Assembly: GCF_913773735.1 (NCBI RefSeq)
Contig: NZ_CAJYEB010000046.1
Coordinates: 1-64,000, forward strand
Direction of reading: 5' to 3'
From: an uncultured Massilia sp.
Lineage (GTDB): Bacteria; Pseudomonadota; Gammaproteobacteria; Burkholderiales; Burkholderiaceae_D
Length of the DNA: 64,000 bases
Under the pieces are notes generated by a model that had not been told where the DNA came from, did not search any database, and was given only the letters and a program-made list of their open reading frames with translations. The translations under genes were made by a program, and so were the position numbers. Shown here piece by piece: positions 17,289 through 26,412 of the stretch (position 1 is its first letter; each line of letters starts with the position of its first letter).

Positions 17289-18131
17289 ATGCCCGACTGC
17301 AACCACTCCGCCGTTCCCGCCGATCCCGCGCCTGCCTGGCAAGCCACGCTGCGCCTGGGCTTCGCCCGCGACGGCGCCACCACGCGCCTGTTGCGGCGCG
17401 AACACCGCGGCCCGCTGCGCGTGCAGAAGGCGCTGTACCCGGAAGGACCGCAGCACTGCCACGTGATCGTCGTCCACCCGCCGGGCGGCGTGGTCGGCGG
17501 CGACCGCCTGGACATCGCGCTCGACGCCGGCGCCGGCTGCCGCGTGCTCGCGACCAGTCCCGGCGCGGCCAAGTGGTACCGCGCCAACGGCCGCGTGTCG
17601 CGCCAAGACGTGCGCCTGCGCGTGGCGGAGGGCGGCGCCATCGAGTGGCTGCCGCAGGAAACCATTGTCTACGACGACGCCAGCGTCGAACTCGAGCACG
17701 AGGTCGAGCTGGGCGCCGGCGCCGTCTATCTCGGCAGCGAGGTGCTGTGCTTCGGCCGGCAGGCGTCCGGGGAGCGCTTCGTGCGCGGCCAGGTGCGCCA
17801 GCGCACGCGCATCCGCCAGGACGGACGCCTGCTGTGGTGGGAGCAGGGCGCGCTGACGCCGGCCGCCATCGCCAGCCCGCTCGGCCTGCACGGCGCCTCG
17901 GTGTGCGCGACCTTCCTCGCGGTCGGCAAGCCGGTGCCGCCGGCGCTGCAGGCCGCCATGCGCGCGCAGGATCCGCAGCTGGCGCTGAGCCAGGTGAAAT
18001 CGGTGTTCGTCGCGCGCCACGTGGGCGACGACGGCGAGGCGGCGCGCGCGGCCATGCTGCGCGTGTGGCAGGCGCTGCGCCGGCACTATCTCGACCGGCC
18101 CGCCTGCGTGCCGCGCATCTGGCATACCTGA
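17289..18131 (+). CDS. ureD: Urease accessory protein UreD
   Basis: 280 residues. UreD (UreH) is the scaffold that binds urease apoprotein and, with UreF and UreG, delivers nickel. Typical features: WQATLRLGFARDGATTRL near the start, REHRGPLRVQKALYPEG (about 38-55), HPPGGVVGGD (about 67-76) and ATSPGAAKWYR. The ATG at 17289 gives the normal N-terminus, but no good RBS precedes it and the predicted transcription start is about one base upstream, so the mRNA may be nearly leaderless. First gene of the operon. Confidence 0.95.
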   Translation: MPDCNHSAVPADPAPAWQATLRLGFARDGATTRLLRREHRGPLRVQKALYPEGPQHCHVIVVHPPGGVVGGDRLDIALDAGAGCRVLATSPGAAKWYRANGRVSRQDVRLRVAEGGAIEWLPQETIVYDDASVELEHEVELGAGAVYLGSEVLCFGRQASGERFVRGQVRQRTRIRQDGRLLWWEQGALTPAAIASPLGLHGASVCATFLAVGKPVPPALQAAMRAQDPQLALSQVKSVFVARHVGDDGEAARAAMLRVWQALRRHYLDRPACVPRIWHT

Positions 18132-18140
18132 AGGAGAACC

Positions 18141-18443
18141 ATGGACCTGACCCCGCGCGAAAAAGACAAGCTGCTGATCTTCACCGCCGCCCTGCTGGCC
18201 GAGCGCCGCCGCGCGCGCGGCCTGAAGCTGAACTACCCGGAAGCCGTGGCGCTGATCACGGCCGCCATCATGGAGGGCGCGCGCGATGGGCGCAGCGTGG
18301 CCGAGTTGATGAGCGAGGGGACCACCGTGCTGGCGCGCGCCGACGTGATGGAGGGCGTGCCGGAGATGATCCCGGAGATCCAGGTCGAGGCGACCTTCCC
18401 GGACGGCAGCAAGCTGGTCACCGTCCACCACCCGATTCCCTGA
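18141..18443 (+). CDS. ureA: Urease gamma subunit
   Basis: 100 residues, the normal length of the small gamma subunit of the (alpha-beta-gamma)3 urease. Starts MDLTPREKDKLLIFTAA and contains LNYPEAVALI and EGVPEMI, all family hallmarks. AAGGAGAACC-ATG provides a strong RBS 9 bases after ureD. Confidence 0.97.
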   Translation: MDLTPREKDKLLIFTAALLAERRRARGLKLNYPEAVALITAAIMEGARDGRSVAELMSEGTTVLARADVMEGVPEMIPEIQVEATFPDGSKLVTVHHPIP

Positions 18444-18457
18444 GCCGAGGAGATGCC

Positions 18458-18988
18458 ATGAAGATCTGCAAGCTCGATGCCATGGCCTGCGCCGCGGCCC
18501 TCGACCAGCTGGACGACCTGCTGCTGGACGCGGTGGCGCACGGCGCCTCGCTCGGCTTCCTGGCCGGCGTCGACGGCGGCGAGGCGCGGCGCTACTGGGA
18601 CGGCGTGCGCGCGGCCGTCGCCGACGGCACGCACGTGCTGCTGGCCGCGGCCCACGAGGGCACGCTCGTCGGCACCGTGCAGCTGGCGCTGTGCCAGAAG
18701 GCCAACGGGCGCCACCGCGCCGAGGTGCAGAAGATGATCGTGCACAGCCGCGTGCGCCGGCGCGGCCTCGGCAGCGTGCTGCTGCGCGCGGCCGAGGCCG
18801 AGGCGCGCGCGCTGAACCGCGGCCTGCTGTTCCTCGACACCGAGGCCGGCTCGGGCGCCGAGCAGCTGTACCGCGACCTGGGCTACACGCGCGTGGGCGA
18901 GGTGCCGGACTACGCCTGCACGCCGGGCGGCAAGTGGCACCCGACCGCCATCTACTACAAGACCCTGTTCGCACCGGAGAGCGCATGA
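18458..18988 (+). CDS. GNAT family N-acetyltransferase inside the urease operon
   Basis: 176 residues with a GNAT fold: the acetyl-CoA loop RVRRRGLGSVLLRAAE (about 105-120), and a C-terminal LYRDLGYTRVGEVPDYAC. RBS GAGGAG precedes the ATG, and its stop overlaps the ureB start (ATGA), so it is translated as part of the operon between ureA and ureB. Substrate is unknown. It is not a required urease factor. Confidence 0.9.
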   Translation: MKICKLDAMACAAALDQLDDLLLDAVAHGASLGFLAGVDGGEARRYWDGVRAAVADGTHVLLAAAHEGTLVGTVQLALCQKANGRHRAEVQKMIVHSRVRRRGLGSVLLRAAEAEARALNRGLLFLDTEAGSGAEQLYRDLGYTRVGEVPDYACTPGGKWHPTAIYYKTLFAPESA

Positions 18989-19316
18989 TCCCTGGAGAAT
19001 ACTTCCTCGACGACGGCGAGATCGCCATCAACGCCGGCCGGCGCACGCTGGTCGTCACCGTGGCCAATGCGGGCGACCGGCCGGTGCAGGTGGGCTCGCA
19101 CTACCATTTCTTCGAAACCAACGATGCGCTGCAGTTCGAGCGCGCGCCCACGCGCGGCATGCGCCTGAACATCCCGGCCGGCACCGCGGTGCGCTTCGAG
19201 CCGGGCCAGCGCCGCACGGTGGAGCTGGTCGAGCTGGCCGGCGCGCGCGTCGTGCACGGCTTCCAGGGCCGCGTCGCCGGCCCGCTGGACGGCGCCGACG
19301 GCGCGGGAGGACACTG

Positions 19317-19317
<1 letters not shown>
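18985..19317 (+). CDS. ureB: Urease beta subunit
   Basis: 110 residues. Starts MIPGEYFLDDGEIAINAGR and holds VGSHYHFFETN, FERAPTRGMRLNIPAG and RFEPGQ, all typical of UreB. Overlaps the GNAT gene by 4 bases and ureC by 1, indicating tight translational coupling. Confidence 0.97.
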
Positions 19318-21017
<1,700 letters not shown>

Positions 21018-21031
21018 AAAGACGAAACGCC

Positions 21032-21568
21032 ATGCTGTCCCTGCATACGAAAATCCCCGGCGCCCCCGCCGTCCACGACCTGCTGGTGCTGCCCTACGAC
21101 CAGCGCGAGCGCTGCCGCCAGAAGGCGCGCCTGGCGTCGGGCGAGGAGGTCGCGCTGTTCCTGGTGCGCGGCACCGTGCTGCGCGACGGCGACCTGCTCA
21201 CCGGCGAAGGCGGCCGCGTCGTGCGCGTCGTCGCCGCGCCCGAGCCGACCTACCTGGTGCGCTGCCGCGACGCCACCATGCTGGCGCGCTGCGCCTTCCA
21301 CCTCGGCAACCGCCATACCCAGACCCAGGTCGGACCGGGCTGGCTGCGCATCCGCGTCGATCCCGTGCTGAAGGAGATGGTCGAGGGCCTGGGCGCCCAG
21401 GTCGACGAGGAACTGGCCAAGTTCGAGCCGGAGGCGGGCGCCTATGCCGGCGGCCATGCCCACGGCCACGACCATGGCCACGGTGGCGGCCTGCTGGCGC
21501 CGGTGCCGCTGCGCCAGAAGATCCATCGGCCGTCCGATATCGCGCCGGCCGGCGCGGAATCGACGTGA
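21032..21568 (+). CDS. ureE: Urease nickel metallochaperone UreE
   Basis: 178 residues: an N-terminal peptide-binding domain (about 1-75), a metal-binding domain with FHLGNRHTQTQV, and a His-rich tail (GGHAHGHDHGHGGG, about 142-155) that stores nickel. UreE hands nickel to the UreG complex. It begins 14 bases after ureC. Confidence 0.95.
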   Translation: MLSLHTKIPGAPAVHDLLVLPYDQRERCRQKARLASGEEVALFLVRGTVLRDGDLLTGEGGRVVRVVAAPEPTYLVRCRDATMLARCAFHLGNRHTQTQVGPGWLRIRVDPVLKEMVEGLGAQVDEELAKFEPEAGAYAGGHAHGHDHGHGGGLLAPVPLRQKIHRPSDIAPAGAEST

Positions 21569-21586
21569 GCGCGACGTGAGCGCGAC

Positions 21587-22252
21587 ATGAACGCGGCGGC
21601 GCTGTTGCATCTGCTGCAGTTCGCCAGCCCGGCCCTGCCGATCGGCGGCTACAGCTATTCGCAGGGCCTGGAGGCGGCGCTGGAGCAGGGCCTGGTGCGC
21701 GACGCCGCGAGCGCGCGCGACTGGATCGCGCGCCAGCTCGACGAGGTCGTGGCACGCTGGGACGCGCCGCTGCTGTGGCGCCTGCTGCGCGCCTTCGCCG
21801 CCGGCGACGCGGTGGGCATCCGCGGCTGGGCCGACTGCTTCCTGGCCTCGCGCGACACGGCCGAGCTGCGCGCCGAGACGGTCCAGATGGGCTATTCGCT
21901 GGCGCGCCTGGTCGAGGAGCTGGGCGTGGCCGATACGGCCGCGCTGGGGCCGGACGTGTCGCTGCCGCTGGCCTATGCCTGCGCCGTCGACGGCCTCGGC
22001 ATCCCGCACGAGGAGGCGCTGCTGGCGATGCTGTTTTCCTGGGCCGAGAACCAGGTGCTGGTGTGCGTGAAGTCGGTGCCGCTGGGTCAGGTGGCGGGCC
22101 AGCGCCTGCTGCTGTCGCTGCGGCCCGACATCGAGCGCGCGGCGGCCCTGGCGCGCACGCTGCACGACGACGACCTGTCGAACTGGGCGCCCGGCCTGTC
22201 CATGCTGTCGATGCGGCACGAGGTGCAGCATGGCAGATTGTATCGTTCGTAA
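21587..22252 (+). CDS. ureF: Urease accessory protein UreF
   Basis: 221 residues, all-helical activation factor that bridges UreD and UreG. Hallmarks: QFASPALPIGGYSYSQGLE (about 10-28) and ARWDAPLLWR. A short direct repeat (GTGAGCGCGAC twice) lies between ureE and ureF just before the ATG. The operon is interrupted after this gene by a 119-base spacer with repeats. Confidence 0.95.
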   Translation: MNAAALLHLLQFASPALPIGGYSYSQGLEAALEQGLVRDAASARDWIARQLDEVVARWDAPLLWRLLRAFAAGDAVGIRGWADCFLASRDTAELRAETVQMGYSLARLVEELGVADTAALGPDVSLPLAYACAVDGLGIPHEEALLAMLFSWAENQVLVCVKSVPLGQVAGQRLLLSLRPDIERAAALARTLHDDDLSNWAPGLSMLSMRHEVQHGRLYRS

Positions 22253-22254
22253 CG

Positions 22255-22355
22255 CTCGGGGTCGGAGCCCGGTTTTCATGCCTGGGCTCTGTCTCCGACA
22301 GATTGTTACCCTCGGGGTCGGAGCCCGGCTTTCACGCTTGGACTCTGACCCCGAC
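22255..22355. repeat. Two tandem copies of a palindromic intergenic repeat between ureF and ureG
   Basis: Two copies (about 22255-22300 and 22311-22355) begin with CTCGGGGTCGGAGCCCGG and end with a matching inverted arm (GGGCTCTGTCTCCGAC and GGACTCTGACCCCGAC). Each can fold into a hairpin. They look like dispersed REP-like elements and could attenuate or stabilise the operon mRNA. Confidence 0.8.
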
Positions 22356-22371
22356 TGACTAGGAAATCAAC

Positions 22372-22986
22372 ATGACGACATCCAACCCCCTGCGCGTCGG
22401 CATCGGCGGCCCCGTCGGCTCCGGCAAGACGGCGCTGTGCGAAATGCTGTGCCGCGCGATGCGCGAGCGCTACGACATGGCCGTGATCACCAACGACATC
22501 TACACGCGCGAAGACATGGAGATCCTGCTGCGCGCCGACGCGCTGCCGCCCGAGCGCCTGATGGGCGTGGAGACGGGCGGCTGCCCGCACACGGCGATCC
22601 GCGAGGACGCGTCGATCAACCTGGAAGCGATCGCGCGCCTGCAGGCCGATTTCCCGGCGCTCGAACTGGTGCTGGTGGAATCGGGCGGCGACAACCTGGC
22701 CGCCACCTTCAGCCCCGAGCTGTCGGACCTGACGCTGTACGTGATCGACGTCGCGGGCGGGGAGAAGATCCCGCGCAAGGGCGGTCCCGGCATCACGCGC
22801 TCGGACCTCCTGATCATCAACAAGACCGACCTCGCGCCCCACGTGGGCGCGGACCTGGACGTGATGGCGCGCGACGCGCGGCGCCAGCGCGGCGAGCGCC
22901 CCTTCGTGTTCACCAACCTGCGCACGGGCGCGGGCGTGGACGAGGTGGTGGCGTTCATCCGCGAGCAGGGCCTGCTGGATCACTGA
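22372..22986 (+). CDS. ureG: Urease accessory GTPase UreG
   Basis: 204 residues. P-loop GGPVGSGKT (Lys19), the nickel-binding CPH motif in GGCPHTAIRED, ESGGDNLAATFSPEL and the base-recognition NKTDLAPHVGADL are all present. GTP hydrolysis by UreG drives nickel insertion into UreC. It lacks close spacing to ureF because of the repeat element. Confidence 0.97.
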   Translation: MTTSNPLRVGIGGPVGSGKTALCEMLCRAMRERYDMAVITNDIYTREDMEILLRADALPPERLMGVETGGCPHTAIREDASINLEAIARLQADFPALELVLVESGGDNLAATFSPELSDLTLYVIDVAGGEKIPRKGGPGITRSDLLIINKTDLAPHVGADLDVMARDARRQRGERPFVFTNLRTGAGVDEVVAFIREQGLLDH

Positions 22987-23008
22987 TTACCGACGACGAG
23001 GAGAAGAC

Positions 23009-23569
23009 ATGACGACGATGACGATGCGCGCGCTGCTGGCGCGCGCGAGCGTGGCCGCGGGCGGCCTGGCGCTGGCCCTGCCGGCGGCGGCGCACCCGGG
23101 ACATGGAACGGAGAGCGGCTTCGTGGCCGGCTTCCTGCATCCGCTGGGCGGGCTGGACCACCTGCTGGCCTTGCTGGCCGTGGGCCTGTGGAGCCGCCAG
23201 CAGCGCCATGGCGCCGTGCTGGCGCCGACCTTCCTGGTGCTGATGGCGCTGGGCGCCTCGTGCGCCGGCGGGATCGACCTGCCGCGGCTGGAATTGTCGA
23301 TCGCGGCCACCGTGCTGCTGCTGGGCATGCTGGCCGCGTTCGCGCTGCGCCTGCCGCCGCAGCTGGCGGTCGCCACGGTGGGCGGATGCGCCTTCCTGCA
23401 CGGCCTGGCGCACGGCCAGGAATTGACGGGCATGGCCAGCGGCGCCGGCTTCATCCTCGCGAGCCTGCTGCTGATGGCGGCGGGCGCCGTGCCGGGCGAG
23501 CGCGTGCGCCGCATGCTGGGCGCGGCGATCGGCGCGGCCGGCCTATGCCTGCTTGCGCTGGCGGGTTGA
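23009..23569 (+). CDS. ureJ: HupE/UreJ family membrane protein (probable nickel permease)
   Basis: 186 residues with a signal-like N-terminus ending AAAHPGHGT and about six hydrophobic segments. The family motif HPLGGLDH (about 46-53) is present. HupE/UreJ proteins are secondary nickel/cobalt importers, which fits its position after ureG (22 bases; GAGGAGAAGAC-ATG RBS). The end overlaps the convergent acyltransferase gene by 27 bases. Confidence 0.88.
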   Translation: MTTMTMRALLARASVAAGGLALALPAAAHPGHGTESGFVAGFLHPLGGLDHLLALLAVGLWSRQQRHGAVLAPTFLVLMALGASCAGGIDLPRLELSIAATVLLLGMLAAFALRLPPQLAVATVGGCAFLHGLAHGQELTGMASGAGFILASLLLMAAGAVPGERVRRMLGAAIGAAGLCLLALAG

Positions 23570-24181
23570 GGACGGCTGCGCGTCCGGCGGCGCCAGGCGG
23601 ATCGGCGCCGCATCCTTCGGGTGCAGCGCCTGCACGCCCTCGAACGCCTGCGCGATGGCCGCCATGTCGGCCGCCTCGTCGCCGGTCAGGACGATGCTCT
23701 GGGTGACGTCGATCGTTTTCGTGCCGTAGTCCAGCTTGACCAGCACCAGCGGCAGGTTCGCGGCGAGCGCGATGCGGTAGAAGCCGCTCTTCCAGTAGGG
23801 GCGGTAGCCGCGCGTGCCTTCCGGCGTGATCGCCAGCCAGCACCAGTTCGATGCGCGGATGGTCTGGGCCAGGCGCACGATCGCGCCCTGCGGCGAGCTG
23901 CGGTCGATCGCGACGCCGCCCCAGTAGCGCATCAACCGGCCCATCGGGCCACGGAACAGCGAATCCTTGGCCAGCCAGCTGAACTGGTGCGTGACCGTCC
24001 ACTTGGCCAGCAGGCCGACGAAGAAGTCCCAGTTCGACGTGTGCGGGTAGACGACGGCGATGCCGTGCGGGCCGGGCAGGGGTTTCCAGCGGAAATTCCA
24101 GCCGAACAGGTTCAGCAGGCGCAGCGACGTGCGCTGGCCCCAGGTAGGCAGTGCGCCGGGGCGCATCAGGTAGTCATCCAT
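23543..24181 (-). CDS. Lysophospholipid acyltransferase family protein
   Basis: 212 residues, PlsC-like. The catalytic HX4D is HTSNWD (about 47-52) and the glycerophosphate-binding motif is TPEGTR (about 118-123). The ATG at 24181 is chosen over an upstream frame because GGAGAG lies just before it. Likely an inner-membrane-associated 1-acyl-glycerol-3-phosphate acyltransferase variant; exact acceptor unknown. Residues after about 185 are disordered. Confidence 0.85.
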   Translation of the reverse strand: MDDYLMRPGALPTWGQRTSLRLLNLFGWNFRWKPLPGPHGIAVVYPHTSNWDFFVGLLAKWTVTHQFSWLAKDSLFRGPMGRLMRYWGGVAIDRSSPQGAIVRLAQTIRASNWCWLAITPEGTRGYRPYWKSGFYRIALAANLPLVLVKLDYGTKTIDVTQSIVLTGDEAADMAAIAQAFEGVQALHPKDAAPIRLAPPDAQPSSTRQRKQA

Positions 24182-24441
24182 CGTGTTCTCTCCATGCGGG
24201 CGGGCCGTGGGCGGCCTCTGTCGTCGGCATTGTTCGTCATGCAATCGCCGTGCGCGCGAGCAAAACGCATTGCGATCCAGAAAGCAAACCGCGCATTCTA
24301 TCGGGCCGCCCATCGCCGAACAAGCGAAAAAACTGGAAGCATGGCGCCGCTGCCCGTATCATCCTGGCCTTCTTGCCAATGCATTGACAATCCGTTGTGC
24401 GCGAACCACGGTGCGCGCCAGGAGATGAAAAGGATATCAGG

Positions 24442-24789
24442 ATGGACGTCACGATTTTCCATAACCCGCGCTGTGGCACCTCGCGCAACACGCTGGCCGC
24501 GATCCGCGCGGCGGGCATCGAACCGCAGGTGGTCGATTACCTGGCGCATCCGCCGACGCGCGCCGCGCTGCGGGACATGATCGCGCGCGCCGGCCTGCAG
24601 GTGCGCGCCGCGCTGCGCGCCAAGGAGCCGGTCGCGGCGGAACTCGGCCTGCTCGCGCCCGGCGTCGGCGACGAGGCGCTGCTGGACGCGATGCTGGCGC
24701 ATCCGGTCCTGATCAACCGTCCGTTCGTCGTCACCCCGAAGGGCGTGCGCCTGTGCCGCCCGGCGGAGCTGGTGCAGGACATCCTGTAG
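24442..24789 (+). CDS. arsC: Arsenate reductase (glutaredoxin-type, ArsC)
   Basis: 115 residues. Thioredoxin-fold reductase with active-site Cys11 in FHNPRCGTSRNT and the conserved NRPFVVTPKGVRLCRP near the C-terminus (Arg residues that bind arsenate). It reduces arsenate to arsenite using glutathione/glutaredoxin. No ars operon genes adjoin it, so it may be a stand-alone YfgD/ArsC-like reductase. AAGGA is 8 bases before the ATG at 24442. Confidence 0.88.
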   Translation: MDVTIFHNPRCGTSRNTLAAIRAAGIEPQVVDYLAHPPTRAALRDMIARAGLQVRAALRAKEPVAAELGLLAPGVGDEALLDAMLAHPVLINRPFVVTPKGVRLCRPAELVQDIL

Positions 24790-24802
24790 CGACGCCCGCC
24801 CG

Positions 24803-26296
24803 TCAGCGCTGGCACGCGCCGATGTCGACGCGGCCCGCGCGGCCGGGCGCCGTGGCGCAGGGGCCGGCCGGGGTGCCCGTCGGGGTGCCGGCCGGCGTAC
24901 CAGCCGGGGCGGCGGCGCCCGCGGCGGCGGCCGCGACCCTGGTGGCCCCGCTGCTGGCGACGGCCCCGACCCCGGCATGTTCTCCCCGGCTGGCAGCGAC
25001 TGTGGCCCCCCCGACGGCCCCCGCGTCCCCGGCGGCGCCATCGGGCGCGCCGTCCGCCACGCCGGTCTCCTTGCCCGCCAGCCCGCGGCCGATGGCCGGC
25101 GAGGTCGCGGCCAGCCGCAGGTCGGGCGTGCCTTCGCGCGTGTAGCCGACGAAGCCGGGCGGCGCGGCCACCGTGCCGCTGTGCGTCATGCCGGGCGCCA
25201 GGCGCCAGTCGTCCTCGCGGTTGCCGAACACGAGGTTGTTGCGGTAGCTGTTGTGCTTGCCCGTTTGCCCCTGTTCCAGGATGCCGTAGCGGTTGTCGAA
25301 CACGATGTTGTTCAGCACCCGCGTATGGTCGTTCGGTCCGCTGGCGTGGTAGAAGTCGCCGCCGCCGACGACGATGCCGGTCGTCGACGCCACCACCGTG
25401 TTGTTGACGACGACGACCTCGCGCGCGTCGTGCCACAGGTGGATGCCGGCCGCGGCGATGCGGTAGACGACGTTGCCGCGGACGACGGCGGGGGTGTTCA
25501 CGTAGATGCCCTGGACCCAGCGGCAGCCGGGCGGGCCGATGTCGTGCACGCTGTTGCCCAGCACCTGCGCGTGCCGGCCCCGGAAGAAACTGTCGATGCC
25601 GATGCCCGATCCGCCCGCGCTGGTGCAGGGAATGGCCGTGGCCACGTGGTGCACGTGGTTGTCCACGATGCGGTCGTAGGAGCCGGCGTTGTAGATGCCG
25701 ATCGTCCAGCGCGTGCCGATGCCCGCCGCGGCGTCGGGTCCGTGGGCGCTGCCGTCGACCTCGAAGCCTTCGATGTCGACGTAGCTGGCGCGGTTCTCCC
25801 AGGCCATGGCGCTGCTCGACACCGGCGGCGGCACGATGCGGGCGCCCCGGCGCTGCGTGGCGCGAAAGACGATGCGCGCGTTCGGCAGCCCGCTGACGGC
25901 GGTGCGGAAGCCACCGTGGTAGGTGCCCGGCAGGACGTTGACGATGGTGCCCGGACGCACCACCCGGGCGGCGCGCGCCAGCGTGCGCAGCGGCGCCGCC
26001 CGGGTGCCGGGATTGCTGTCGAGCCCGTCGGGCGCGACCCAGAGTTCGGTGGGCACGACCTGGGGCGTGACGCTGACGGGCGGCTTGTCCTTGACGGTGC
26101 AGGCGGCCAGCGGCAGGACGGCTGCCACCGCCGCGAGGGACGCCCGCACCGCCAGCGCCGCCAGCGCCGCCAGCACGCCCGGCGGCCGCAGCGCCCGCAG
26201 CGCAGGTAGCGCCCGCGGCGTTCGTAGCGCCCCGAGCGCAGCGCGCCACCGCGCGCATCCGGCGATTGCCGGCAAGAAGATGAGCGATAAAAACAT
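24803..26296 (-). CDS. Right-handed parallel beta-helix lipoprotein with low-complexity tail
   Basis: Up to 497 residues. A lipobox (LPLAAC, about residue 66) follows an unusually long N-terminus, so the true start may be downstream; no RBS is clear. The next region (ELWVAPDGLDSNPGTRAAPLRTLARA) is the start typical of DUF1565/polysaccharide-lyase-like beta-helix proteins, followed by Asn/His/Val-rich coils (VDNHVHHV, LGNSVHDIG, VLNNIVFDN). The last 100 residues are Ala/Gly-rich with PAGTPAGTPTG repeats. Probably a surface or periplasmic glycan-binding or glycan-cleaving protein; no catalytic residue can be named. It lies downstream of pulA on the same strand. Confidence 0.78.
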   Translation of the reverse strand: MFLSLIFLPAIAGCARWRAALGALRTPRALPALRALRPPGVLAALAALAVRASLAAVAAVLPLAACTVKDKPPVSVTPQVVPTELWVAPDGLDSNPGTRAAPLRTLARAARVVRPGTIVNVLPGTYHGGFRTAVSGLPNARIVFRATQRRGARIVPPPVSSSAMAWENRASYVDIEGFEVDGSAHGPDAAAGIGTRWTIGIYNAGSYDRIVDNHVHHVATAIPCTSAGGSGIGIDSFFRGRHAQVLGNSVHDIGPPGCRWVQGIYVNTPAVVRGNVVYRIAAAGIHLWHDAREVVVVNNTVVASTTGIVVGGGDFYHASGPNDHTRVLNNIVFDNRYGILEQGQTGKHNSYRNNLVFGNREDDWRLAPGMTHSGTVAAPPGFVGYTREGTPDLRLAATSPAIGRGLAGKETGVADGAPDGAAGDAGAVGGATVAASRGEHAGVGAVASSGATRVAAAAAGAAAPAGTPAGTPTGTPAGPCATAPGRAGRVDIGACQR

Positions 26297-26375
26297 TGGG
26301 CAGGTCGGCGAAGCGGATGACGGCGCCAGTGTGCGCCGCAGACGCCAGCGCAGGCTTGCCTGCCTCAATGTCGCG

Positions 26376-26404
26376 CTTGATCCCGCATAAGATGCGGGAT
26401 CAAG
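26376..26404 (-). terminator. Perfect hairpin after pulA
   Basis: 12-bp perfect arms CTTGATCCCGCA (26376-26387) and TGCGGGATCAAG (26393-26404) with a 5-base loop, 9 bases after the pulA stop. No T-run follows, so it may be a terminator needing Rho or an mRNA 3'-end stabiliser. Confidence 0.55.
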
Positions 26405-26412
26405 GCCGGGTG

